A stretch of 7,021 nt of DNA from Leptolyngbyaceae cyanobacterium CSSed165cm_216 (GCA_007135385.1 SLIY01000481.1:1-7021); one strand, 5' to 3'; numbered from the stretch's first letter, positions 1-5,734 are shown. The notes: a model not told the origin generated them from the letters alone. Program-made: numbers and translations.

Positions 1-503
1 CCTAAGACAGCCCCAAGCATCCCCCCCATCAGTGCTTGGATAGCGTTGGCCCAAACGCCCGTTTGCAACAGCGGCAGGGCAAACTGGACCCCTAACCCCA
101 ACCCCAGCCCCGACTGGGTCAGGGCATTGGGTAGGGTCAGGGTATCGAGGTCAATAAACGCCAGGGCCACCAGCCAGCTCAGCAGTAACCAATAGCTGAC
201 TGTCAGCCACGACAGGCCAAATAGCCCAAAGGTGACCAGAAATAGCCCGCCAGTAAAGGCTTCAATCAGGGGATAGCGAATGGCGATCGGGGCTCGGCAG
301 TAGCGACAGCGACCCCGGAGCCAGAGCCAGCCCAACACTGGCACGTTGTCATAGGGGCGCAGGCGGGTGTGGCAGTGAGGACAACGGGAGGGGGGATGCA
401 GCAGCGACAGCCCTGCTGGCAGGCGATAGATCACCACGTTCAAGAAGCTGCCCACGGCAGCCCCGAAGAGAAAGACGAGGGCGAAAGTAATCAGAGTATC
501 CAT
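1..503 (-). CDS. pilD: Type IV prepilin peptidase / N-methyltransferase (PilD), 3' end outside window
   Basis: Polytopic membrane aspartic protease that cleaves the leader of type IV prepilins (and related pseudopilins) and N-methylates the new N-terminus, needed for pili, motility and DNA uptake. Reading leftward from ATG 503-501, 167 complete codons are visible and the frame runs off the window. Visible features are a first hydrophobic segment with the family block GSFLNVVIYRLP (about residues 18-29), two zinc-binding CxxC pairs (C41-x-x-C44 in RCPHC and C66-x-x-C69 in RCRYC), a second hydrophobic run at about 85-117, and the first catalytic block FIDLDTLTLPN with D118/D120. The second catalytic block (GxGD) should lie beyond position 1. 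Asn replaces the proteobacterial Asp in LP(D/N), which is not damaging because several subfamilies carry Asn. The start has no clear Shine-Dalgarno but places the first conserved block correctly. Family assignment is firm; whether the intact gene is complete cannot be seen. Confidence 0.93.
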   Translation of the reverse strand, partial: MDTLITFALVFLFGAAVGSFLNVVIYRLPAGLSLLHPPSRCPHCHTRLRPYDNVPVLGWLWLRGRCRYCRAPIAIRYPLIEAFTGGLFLVTFGLFGLSWLTVSYWLLLSWLVALAFIDLDTLTLPNALTQSGLGLGLGVQFALPLLQTGVWANAIQALMGGMLGAVL

Positions 504-570
504 GGGCGTGAGCGGAGAAGGGGTGGGATTAGGGTACCCAACTGGTGGCAGCAGGACGGGGTTGGGACAG

Positions 571-598
571 AAAGGCAGAGGGCAAAAGGCAGAGGGCA
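571..598. repeat. Tandem 14-bp repeat, two exact copies
   Basis: AAAGGCAGAGGGCA occurs at 571-584 and again, unbroken, at 585-598. It resembles the GGCAGA(A/G)-type short tandemly repeated sequences scattered between genes in many filamentous cyanobacteria. It is likely non-coding and prone to copy-number change. Confidence 0.85.
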
Positions 599-703
599 GT
601 AGAGCTATACTCGTGCGCAGCAAGCAGAAAGGAAATCCCGCTCTAAGCAAAGGTTTGCGCTGACGGAAATAGGTAGATTATTTCTGCCTCAGAGTATTAG
701 GGG

Positions 704-711
704 GCGATCGC
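704..711. repeat. HIP1 octamer (GCGATCGC)
   Basis: Perfect highly iterated palindrome 1, a sequence strongly over-represented in most cyanobacterial genomes. Two more perfect copies occur in the window: 2499-2506 inside copA and 6620-6627 inside the histidine kinase gene. Three in 7 kb is far above chance and supports a cyanobacterial host. Confidence 0.95.
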
Positions 712-712
712 G

Positions 713-728
713 GCAGACAAGCAGACAA
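713..728. repeat. Tandem 8-bp repeat, two copies
   Basis: GCAGACAA at 713-720 is repeated immediately at 721-728, just upstream of the PLP-enzyme start region. It could be a pair of activator half-sites in direct orientation or a slippage product; nothing in the sequence decides. Confidence 0.6.
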
Positions 729-743
729 TAGTTAGCCAAAATC

Positions 744-761
744 GCCCCTACAATCAGGGGC
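744..761 (+). promoter_or_regulatory. Inverted repeat abutting the start codon of the PLP-enzyme gene
   Basis: GCCCCT (744-749), loop ACAATC, AGGGGC (756-761) form a perfect 6-bp GC-rich stem ending on the base before ATG 762. In mRNA it would bury the only purine-rich stretch near the start (AGGGG, 756-760). In DNA it could be an operator. The same bases contain TACAAT (749-754), a -10-like hexamer that would give a leaderless or near-leaderless transcript. Confidence 0.4.
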
Positions 762-1940
762 ATGTCGCTTTTCCACCATTCTATGTCCCCCGATGCCTCT
801 TCCTTTTTACCCGAGACCCAGGCCATCCACAGCGGCAGAGGCATCGACCCTGCCAGTGGTGCCCTAACGCCCCCGATCTACCTCTCTACCACCTTTGAGC
901 GCGGTGAAGATGGTACCTACCCCAGCGGTTATGTCTATGGTCGTAGCGGTAATCCCAACCGCAATGCCCTGGAAGCAGCCCTGGCCACCCTAGAACAGGG
1001 CACCGATGCCGCTGTTTTTAGCTCTGGTTCTGCTGCCACCTTTAGCCTGCTACAAGCCTTGACTCCAGGAGATCATGTGATTGCCCCTCGCCATGTTTAC
1101 TTTGGGGTACAAGAGATGCTGGCTAAAATCTTTGCCCCCTGGGGTTTGCCCTACACCCTGGTGGATACGACTGACCTGGCGGCCCTGGCGGCGGCCCTAC
1201 GCCCCAACACTCGGCTGATTTTGATTGAAACCCCTTCAAACCCCCAACTGGCCATTACTGATATTGGGGCCGTAGCCACATTAGCCCACCAGGTGGGGGC
1301 CTACCTAGCCTGCGACAACACCATTCCCTCTCCGGTGCTGCAAACCCCTCTCAGCCTAGGGGCTGACCTTGTGATCCATGCCACGACAAAGTATCTGGCT
1401 GGACACAGCGATGTGATCGGTGGGGCCGTGGTCACCAAAGCGGCCAATCCCCTCTTTGACCAACTGCGATTGATTCAAACCATGGGTGGAGCCATCCCAT
1501 CCCCCTTTGACTGCTGGCTGACCTTGCGGGGGCTACAAACCTTGCCGTTGCGGGTACGAGCCCAGGCCCAAACAGCCTTGACCCTGGCCCAGTGGCTGGC
1601 CCAGCATCCGGCGGTAGAGCGGGTCTTATATCCGGGGTTACCAGGGCACGATGGCTATGGGATCGCGCAACAGCAAATGCAGGGCTATGGTGGTTTACTG
1701 TCCATCTTGGTAAGGGGGGATCAGGCCGCGGCGCTAGCGGTCACCGCCAGAACCCAACTGTTTACCCGCGCCACCAGCTTCGGCGGCCCCCACAGCACCA
1801 TCGAACATCGAGCCTCTATGGAAGCCCCTGGCACCCAGACCCCGACCAACCTGCTGCGCCTTTCCGTCGGGCTAGAACATAGTGATGATCTGATGGCTGA
1901 TTTAGATCAAGCCTTATCAGCGGAGTATCAGCCCGCTTAA
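762..1940 (+). CDS. Cys/Met metabolism PLP-dependent enzyme (cystathionine gamma-synthase/gamma-lyase family)
   Basis: Cytosolic fold-type I PLP enzyme of the trans-sulfuration family (392 aa, normal length). Visible are YGRSGNPN (59-66, with the Tyr/Arg that bind PLP phosphate across the dimer), SSGSAA (87-92), the ETPSNP loop (156-161), D185 in CDNT facing the pyridine nitrogen, ATTK-Y with the Schiff-base lysine K210, GHSDVIGG (214-221), and LRLSVGLE with the carboxylate-binding R366. The likely reaction is gamma-replacement on an activated homoserine with cysteine (methionine synthesis, as MetB) or gamma-elimination of cystathionine; sequence alone does not separate these. The substrate loop reads SFGGPHSTIEHRAS (339-352) instead of the more usual SLGG-ESL--HPA-MTH. 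ATG 762 was chosen, with in-frame ATG 783 an alternative since conserved sequence begins near residue 18. It stands alone, convergent with copA. Confidence 0.88.
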   Translation: MSLFHHSMSPDASSFLPETQAIHSGRGIDPASGALTPPIYLSTTFERGEDGTYPSGYVYGRSGNPNRNALEAALATLEQGTDAAVFSSGSAATFSLLQALTPGDHVIAPRHVYFGVQEMLAKIFAPWGLPYTLVDTTDLAALAAALRPNTRLILIETPSNPQLAITDIGAVATLAHQVGAYLACDNTIPSPVLQTPLSLGADLVIHATTKYLAGHSDVIGGAVVTKAANPLFDQLRLIQTMGGAIPSPFDCWLTLRGLQTLPLRVRAQAQTALTLAQWLAQHPAVERVLYPGLPGHDGYGIAQQQMQGYGGLLSILVRGDQAAALAVTARTQLFTRATSFGGPHSTIEHRASMEAPGTQTPTNLLRLSVGLEHSDDLMADLDQALSAEYQPA

Positions 1941-1946
1941 AGCGGG
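1932..1946. other. Short palindrome spanning the stop codon, possible weak bidirectional terminator
   Basis: CCCGCTTAAAGCGGG is a perfect palindrome around A1939, and the TAA stop (1938-1940) forms its centre. It lies between two convergent genes, where a shared terminator is expected, but neither strand has a T-tract after it. It is at best a weak or factor-assisted terminator or an mRNA 3'-end stabiliser. Confidence 0.35.
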
Positions 1947-1966
1947 ACAAACCTCTTGGGACATTG

Positions 1967-1980
1967 TCAGGAGTCAGGAG
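1967..1980. repeat. Tandem heptamer TCAGGAG x2
   Basis: TCAGGAG at 1967-1973 and 1974-1980 in the convergent gap; CTCCTG at 2003-2008 is complementary and could pair with either copy (loop over 20 nt). It is similar in style to heptanucleotide repeats of filamentous cyanobacteria. No function is evident. Confidence 0.55.
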
Positions 1981-2044
1981 ATTCAAACCTGTTAACTGTT
2001 GCCTCCTGCATCCCTTTGCGCTAACAACTTTTCAGTGACCTACC

Positions 2045-4345
2045 CTAGGGCGATAGCTTAAACCGCCTTAACCGCAGCGCATTGGTCACCACCGACACCG
2101 AGCTAAAGGCCATAGCGGCTCCAGCCACGATCGGGTTCAACAACAGCCCAAACCAGGGATACAGCACCCCCGCCGCCACTGGAATACCAATGGTGTTGTA
2201 AATAAAGGCAAAGAATAGGTTCTGGCGAATGTTGCCCATGGTGGCCCGACTCAGCTGAATAGCGGCCACAATGCCCTGAAGGTCACCAGATACTAGGGTG
2301 ATATCGCTGGCAGCCATGGCGATATCAGTGCCAGTGCCAATGGCAATGCCCACATCGGCCTGGGCCAGGGCCGGAGCATCGTTAATTCCATCCCCTACCA
2401 TGGCGACAAACTTACCCTGCATCTGCAGGGCTTTGATTTCCTCGGCTTTGCGATCGGGCCGTACCCCAGCAATCACCTGTTGGATGCCAGCTTGATCGGC
2501 GATCGCTCTAGCGGTTTGAGCGTTATCCCCAGTCAGCATCATCACCTCGAGGCCCATCCGCTGGAGCCGTTGCACCGCCGCTGTGGATGAGGGCTTTAAG
2601 GCATCGGCGATGCCAAAGACCGCTTCTACCTGGCCATCAATCGCCATCCAGGCCGTGGTTTTAGCCTGCTGCTCCCAAGCTTCGGCCGTTTTCGCCAGGG
2701 GGGACAGATCGATTCCTTGCTCTTGCAACCAGCGACCGGTGCCGATCCGAATAGTCCGAACCGAACCAGCAGAACCATTGCCCACCTGACCTTCGACCCC
2801 AGCCCCGACTACCGCCTGAAACTGGTTCACCACCATCAATTCTAAGACTTTGGCCTCAATTCCCTGGCGATGGGCATAGGCCACCACCGCTTCCCCCAGG
2901 GGGTGCTCCGAATGTTGCTCCACAGCCGCCGCCAACTTGAGTAATTCAAGTTCACTGGCAGTACCTTGGACGGTGCGGTAGTCAGTCACCGCTGGCTTTC
3001 CTTCGGTCAGGGTGCCGGTCTTGTCTAGCACCAGGGTGGTAATTTTGTGGGCATTTTCCAGGCTTTCGGCATCTTTAATCAGAATGCCATTTTCTGCCCC
3101 CTTGCCAGTCCCCACCATGATCGAGGTGGGCGTTGCCAATCCCAGGGCACAGGGACAGGCAATAATCAGCACACTAATGGTGGTAAACAGGGCCATAACC
3201 AGGTTGCCAGTCAGGGTCAACCAAAGGACAAACGTCACCACGGCTACGGCCATCACCACCGGCACAAACCAGCCAGTAACTCGGTCCGCTAACTGCTGGA
3301 TGGGAGCCTTTGAACCCTGGGCCTGCTGCACCAGCTGCACAATCTGAGCCAGCACCGTGTCGCGCCCTACTCGCTCAGCTCTGAACGTAAACTGTCCGGT
3401 TTTATTCAGAGTTGCCCCAATCACCTCGTCCCCTGGGCCTTTGATCACTGGCAGGGGCTCTCCAGAAAGCATCGACTCGTCCACCGCCGATTCACCGGTG
3501 AGCACCACCCCATCCACGGGCACCTTTTCGCCGGGGCGCACCACTACCGTATCCCCCACCAGCACCTGCTCTAGGGGAATATCCATGGTTTCCCCATGAC
3601 GCCGTACCCGAGCGGTCTTGACCTGGAGGCCAATCAGCTTACGAATGGCTTCTGAGGTTTGGCCCCGGGCCCGACTTTCCAGCAGTCGCCCTAGCATCAC
3701 CAAGGTAATCACAACGGCAGACACTTCGTAATACACGTCAGGTTCTAGCCCCTGGTCAGTCAAAATGGCTGGAAACACCGTCACCACCAGGGAATACACA
3801 AAGGCCGCTCCAGTCCCCATGGCCACCAGAGTATTCATATCAGCGCGTTTATGGCGGGCTGCCTGCCAAGCCCCGACAAAAAATGACTGACCACACCACA
3901 CCATAACTGGGATAGTCAGCACCAATTGCATCCAGGGGTTATGGAGCACCGGAGGGATGCCGGGAATGTGATGACGGCCTAGCATCATGGGGGTGTGGCC
4001 AATCACCAGCAAAGTACTGCACACCACCCCTAAAGCCACCCGATAGGAGAGCTGCCGCTGGTGCCGCTGTCGCTGTCGCTGCTCGGCCTCCACTTGGTCA
4101 TCTAACTGGGCGTCCTCCTGGAGGGGAGTGGCCCCATAGCCAGCAGCCATTACCGCTTGCTGAATCGTGGTGATATCCGTTGTCTCGGGATCAAAGTGTA
4201 CAGTGGCCTGTTCTGCCGCAAAGTTAACGGTACAGGTTTCTACCCCAACGACGCCGCTAATACTCTTTTCTACAGCTCCAGCACAGGCGGCACAGCTCAT
4301 GCCCGTCAGCTGCAATTGTTGTGTGGCCAGTTGTTGCGTTGCCAT
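2045..4345 (-). CDS. copA: Cu+-transporting P1B-type ATPase (CopA/PacS/CtaA family)
   Basis: Membrane ATPase that moves Cu+ out of the cytoplasm, across the plasma or thylakoid membrane. From ATG 4345 it has 766 aa, usual for the family. One N-terminal metal-binding domain (about 8-72) carries GMSCAAC with C18/C21. A charged, Gln/Arg-rich linker follows (about 82-98), then membrane segments near 101-120, 137-158, 171-192 and 204-222. The actuator has TGES (283-286). The Cu+-site motif CPC is at 397-399, the phosphorylated D441 in DKTGTLT, SEHPLG at 479-484, TGDN at 605-608 and GDGINDAP at 651-658. Membrane helices 7 and 8 have YN (716-717) and MAFSS (745-749), the P1B-1 signature for Cu+/Ag+. 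Sequence does not decide between PacS (thylakoid), CtaA (plasma membrane) or a detoxifying CopA. An in-frame TTG at 4357 would lengthen it by four residues but has no ribosome site; ATG 4345 has GAGAG five bases upstream. The dedicated promoter at 4373-4404 suggests metal induction. Confidence 0.95.
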   Translation of the reverse strand: MATQQLATQQLQLTGMSCAACAGAVEKSISGVVGVETCTVNFAAEQATVHFDPETTDITTIQQAVMAAGYGATPLQEDAQLDDQVEAEQRQRQRHQRQLSYRVALGVVCSTLLVIGHTPMMLGRHHIPGIPPVLHNPWMQLVLTIPVMVWCGQSFFVGAWQAARHKRADMNTLVAMGTGAAFVYSLVVTVFPAILTDQGLEPDVYYEVSAVVITLVMLGRLLESRARGQTSEAIRKLIGLQVKTARVRRHGETMDIPLEQVLVGDTVVVRPGEKVPVDGVVLTGESAVDESMLSGEPLPVIKGPGDEVIGATLNKTGQFTFRAERVGRDTVLAQIVQLVQQAQGSKAPIQQLADRVTGWFVPVVMAVAVVTFVLWLTLTGNLVMALFTTISVLIIACPCALGLATPTSIMVGTGKGAENGILIKDAESLENAHKITTLVLDKTGTLTEGKPAVTDYRTVQGTASELELLKLAAAVEQHSEHPLGEAVVAYAHRQGIEAKVLELMVVNQFQAVVGAGVEGQVGNGSAGSVRTIRIGTGRWLQEQGIDLSPLAKTAEAWEQQAKTTAWMAIDGQVEAVFGIADALKPSSTAAVQRLQRMGLEVMMLTGDNAQTARAIADQAGIQQVIAGVRPDRKAEEIKALQMQGKFVAMVGDGINDAPALAQADVGIAIGTGTDIAMAASDITLVSGDLQGIVAAIQLSRATMGNIRQNLFFAFIYNTIGIPVAAGVLYPWFGLLLNPIVAGAAMAFSSVSVVTNALRLRRFKLSP

Positions 4346-4372
4346 GGCTGCTCTCAACGATGGATGTAGCCT

Positions 4373-4404
4373 AGGTTAACCTCTCCAGTCACCTGGAGAG
4401 TCAA
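4373..4404 (-). promoter_or_regulatory. MerR-family-type metal-responsive promoter/operator for copA
   Basis: On the minus strand: TTGACT (-35, 4404-4399), a 20-bp spacer (4398-4379), TAACCT (-10, 4378-4373). Most of the spacer is one perfect dyad, CTCTCCAG (4400-4393), GTGA, CTGGAGAG (4388-4381). An overlong 19-20 bp spacer carrying a dyad is the hallmark of promoters untwisted by MerR-family activators (CueR, ZntR, CadR, CoaR); the TTGACTCT start resembles ZntR/CadR-type sites and the TAACCT -10 resembles that of E. coli copA, from memory. Predicted transcription begins near 4366, giving a leader of about 20 nt to ATG 4345. The -35 overlaps the TGA stop of the upstream creatininase-family gene (4403-4401). 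The regulator gene is not in the window. Confidence 0.8.
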
Positions 4405-5210
4405 GGGCCAGCTGTACGGGGCTGACGAAAACGATAAATATCTTCAAGGGTCCTGACCCAGCCGGCCACCAGGGAATCCAGCAGTTGCTGGCCCTTGGCG
4501 GGGGTTGCCAGGGTGGGATCACCCAAAACACCGCTGGCGCTCAAATCCCGCGTCACCCAGGCAAAGGGTAGGGCCCCTTCCATGGTCAACCAACTATCGG
4601 TGGGCAGGTCTTGGGGAAACTCTGCTTGGCACCGGTCCTGGCGGACTTGATCGGGCATGATCACCTGCATCAGACTAGTTTCGGCATCGCCAGCATGGAT
4701 GCCCATTTCCAGTTCCTGGGGGGTTAATAATTCTCCGGCGCAGTTGGGCACCGCCCAGACAAACAGCGGAAATACCATTAAATCTGGATAGGTTTGGTGT
4801 AAATCCCGGGCCGCAATTTCTAACACCTGGGGCTGACCGCCGTGGGCATTCAGCAGCACCAGCTTGCGAAACCCAGCTCGGTAGAGGCTTTCTGCCACAT
4901 CGTGGATCACCCGCAGCAGGGTTTCGGCAGACAAAGTAATGGTGCCCGGAAAATGCCAGTGCTCGTTAGATTTGCCGTAGTACAGGGGGGGCAAACTATA
5001 GGCGGGCACTTCAGAATCCAATTGGGCCAGGGCTTTTCCTAGGACGGTAGTGCTGATGGCGCTGTCGACCACCAGGGGCAAATGGGGGCCATGCTGCTCG
5101 ATCGCCCCCATCGGCTGCACAATCACCACGTCCTGCTTGTGGGCCATGGCCTCGATCTCGGTCCAGGTCAGATAGGGAAAGTAGCGATGGGAGGGGATGG
5201 GAGTGTGCAT
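4401..5210 (-). CDS. Creatininase-family metal-dependent amidohydrolase
   Basis: 269-residue cytosolic protein of the creatininase superfamily, which includes creatinine amidohydrolase, the FAPy deamidase/deformylases of riboflavin and F420 synthesis, and the mycofactocin peptidase MftE. Visible blocks are RYFPYLTW near the N-terminus, PMGAIEQHGPHLPL (33-46) with E38 and H40, D49, NAHGGQ (121-126) with H123, HAGDAETS (172-179) with H172 and E177, and GVLGDPTLA (227-235). Together these supply the expected dinuclear metal site, so the enzyme looks intact and active. The substrate cannot be told; NAHGGQ fits the broad uncharacterised branch common in cyanobacteria rather than true creatininase, and no creatine, mycofactocin or riboflavin genes are nearby. 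ATG 5210 has no Shine-Dalgarno but keeps the conserved YFPYLTW block. It precedes copA by 55 bp in the same direction; read-through into copA is possible, yet copA has its own promoter. Confidence 0.85.
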   Translation of the reverse strand: MHTPIPSHRYFPYLTWTEIEAMAHKQDVVIVQPMGAIEQHGPHLPLVVDSAISTTVLGKALAQLDSEVPAYSLPPLYYGKSNEHWHFPGTITLSAETLLRVIHDVAESLYRAGFRKLVLLNAHGGQPQVLEIAARDLHQTYPDLMVFPLFVWAVPNCAGELLTPQELEMGIHAGDAETSLMQVIMPDQVRQDRCQAEFPQDLPTDSWLTMEGALPFAWVTRDLSASGVLGDPTLATPAKGQQLLDSLVAGWVRTLEDIYRFRQPRTAGP

Positions 5211-5540
5211 AATTAGGAGCGGTGTTGGGTATCGGGTATCAGCATCCCCTCCTGGGAGGGGCAGGGGTGGGTTATTGGGGTATCAGGTATCGGGTATCAG
5301 CATCCCCTCCTGGGGGGCCTGTACTGTTCGCGCAGCGACCCCAGGCGATGTCCTGAGCTTGTCGAAGGAGGGGTAACTTGTCGAAGTAGGCAGGGGTGGG
5401 GTATCGGGGTATCAGGTGTCGGGTGTTGACCTCTCCTCCTGGGAGGCTTGTACTGAGCCTATCGAAGTGGGTAGTCCTAATTCAGCGCCATTCCCCCTAC
5501 AACACGGTTTATTGATGCTTACCTATTTATTTATGTCTTC
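5211..5540. other. Gene-free intergenic region between divergent genes, rich in degenerate repeats
   Basis: No coding potential is evident. From about 5221 to 5470 it consists of GC-rich repeat units described separately. From 5471 to 5540 it becomes AT-richer, leading into the nitrogen-control locus. The promoter of the creatininase-family gene should lie here on the minus strand, but I cannot point to a convincing one. Confidence 0.6.
5221..5470. repeat. Cluster of interspersed GC-rich palindromic repeats
   Basis: A 29-bp unit (GGTATCGGGTATCAGC followed by ATCCCCTCCTGGG) is present exactly at 5228-5256 and 5286-5314, and degenerately at about 5415-5443. In the first copy CCCCTCC (5246-5252) and GGAGGGG (5255-5261) form a perfect hairpin. 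GCAGGGGTGGG recurs at 5261-5271 and 5390-5400, each followed by a GGGGTATCAGGT segment, so a larger unit of about 129 bp is partly duplicated. Inside it lie CCTGAGCTTGTCGAAGG (5352-5368), CTTGTCGAAG again (5377-5386) and a diverged CTGAGCCTATCGAAG (5453-5467), a motif dispersed widely in bacterial genomes. There is no transposase or clear target duplication; the cluster looks like nested MITE- or REP-like elements. Confidence 0.75.
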
Positions 5541-5554
5541 AACCGTAAACGGTT
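5541..5554. promoter_or_regulatory. Perfect dyad AACCGT-AA-ACGGTT, candidate operator
   Basis: Two 6-bp arms, AACCGT (5541-5546) and ACGGTT (5549-5554), flank AA. The dyad lies about 45 bp upstream of the -35 of the riboswitch-controlled gene, where an activator or repressor could act. It overlaps GTA-N6-TAC (5545-5556), which is two bases short of the NtcA spacing and so not a canonical NtcA box. The protein that would bind is unknown. Confidence 0.4.
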
Positions 5555-5598
5555 ACCCGTGATTTGGGCGAGAGTTCAGACAACGCTGACATTTAGCC

Positions 5599-5627
5599 TT
5601 GACAGACTTGGGGCAAACAGTAACAAT
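5599..5627 (+). promoter_or_regulatory. Sigma70-type promoter of the DUF4278 gene
   Basis: A perfect TTGACA -35 (5599-5604) is followed after 17 bp by AACAAT (5622-5627, 4 of 6 matches to TATAAT). Transcription would start near 5634, only a few bases before the riboswitch aptamer, which is the arrangement expected for a riboswitch leader. The -10 lies inside the NtcA box. Confidence 0.65.
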
Positions 5628-5633
5628 GAATAC
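5620..5633 (+). promoter_or_regulatory. NtcA binding site GTA-N8-TAC over the -10 (repressor position)
   Basis: GTA (5620-5622), eight bases (5623-5630), TAC (5631-5633): an exact match to the core consensus of NtcA, the CRP-family nitrogen regulator of cyanobacteria. Activating sites lie near -41.5; this one is centred about 7 bp before the predicted start and covers the -10, as in NtcA-repressed genes such as gifA/gifB. NtcA with 2-oxoglutarate would thus switch the gene off in nitrogen shortage. Confidence 0.65.
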
Positions 5634-5640
5634 AGAAGCA

Positions 5641-5698
5641 AATCGTTCATCTCTCATGTGAGAGACGGAAGTAGGGGAAGATCCCGAAGGAACGCGCC
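5641..5698 (+). promoter_or_regulatory. Glutamine riboswitch (glnA / Downstream-peptide RNA class)
   Basis: The leader carries the invariant blocks of the cyanobacterial glutamine aptamer: CGTTCA, GACGGAAGTAGGG and CCGAAGGAACGCG. Its three-way junction can be drawn. P1 is CGTTC (5644-5648) with GAACG (5690-5694). P2 is TCTCTC (5650-5655) with GAGAGA (5660-5665), loop ATGT. P3 is GGGA (5675-5678) with TCCC (5682-5685). The glnA RNA and Downstream-peptide RNA share this core; placement before a very short ORF fits the Downstream-peptide form, as far as I recall its definition. The known class binds L-glutamine and turns expression on. Here it sits 26 nt upstream of the ribosome site of the DUF4278 gene, so control is probably at translation. 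Confidence 0.93.
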
Positions 5699-5734
5699 TC
5701 TGTTCTTACATACCTTCATCGCTAAGGAGAGGCG
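5695..5734 (+). promoter_or_regulatory. Ribosome-site-sequestering helix (expression platform)
   Basis: CGCCTCT (5695-5701), directly after P1 of the aptamer, is perfectly complementary to AGAGGCG (5728-5734), which overlaps the strong Shine-Dalgarno AAGGAGAGG (5724-5732). The 7-bp helix closes a 26-nt loop and would hide the ribosome site of ATG 5739. Aptamer conserved sequence reaches into 5695-5696, so ligand-bound folding could compete with or stack on this helix. The pairing is seen; the switching direction is inferred. Confidence 0.65.

Larger units (their letters stand above)
504..761. other. Divergent intergenic region between pilD and the PLP-enzyme gene
   Basis: This stretch separates two genes pointing away from each other, so both promoters should lie here. 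No convincing -35/-10 pair stands out for pilD. For the plus-strand gene a TACAAT (749-754) resembles a -10 but has no good -35 at 16-18 bp. The rest holds short tandem repeats (571-598 and 713-728), a HIP1 octamer (704-711) and a hairpin (744-761). The open frame crossing 369-602 starts inside pilD on the opposite strand and has no family features, so I do not call it a gene. Confidence 0.6.

Noticed and set aside
369..602. 77-aa plus-strand open frame
   Set aside because: It lies antisense to pilD and runs into tandem repeats; composition is low-complexity and there is no ribosome site or family feature.
1592..1882. 96-aa open frame inside the PLP-enzyme gene
   Set aside because: Shifted frame within a well-conserved gene; its sequence is a by-product of GC-rich codon use.
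4346..4357. TTG start of copA four codons upstream of the ATG
   Set aside because: It would lie about nine bases from the predicted transcript start without a ribosome site, while ATG 4345 has GAGAG at good spacing.
2298..4379. Several plus-strand open frames antisense to copA
   Set aside because: All are shadows of the conserved minus-strand ATPase; none carries a recognisable domain.
5221..5470. CRISPR array
   Set aside because: Repeat copies are few, degenerate, unevenly spaced and nested, with no unique spacers of constant length and no cas genes.
5545..5556. Second NtcA box (GTA...TAC)
   Set aside because: The spacing is six bases instead of eight; it is better described as part of the AACCGT/ACGGTT dyad.
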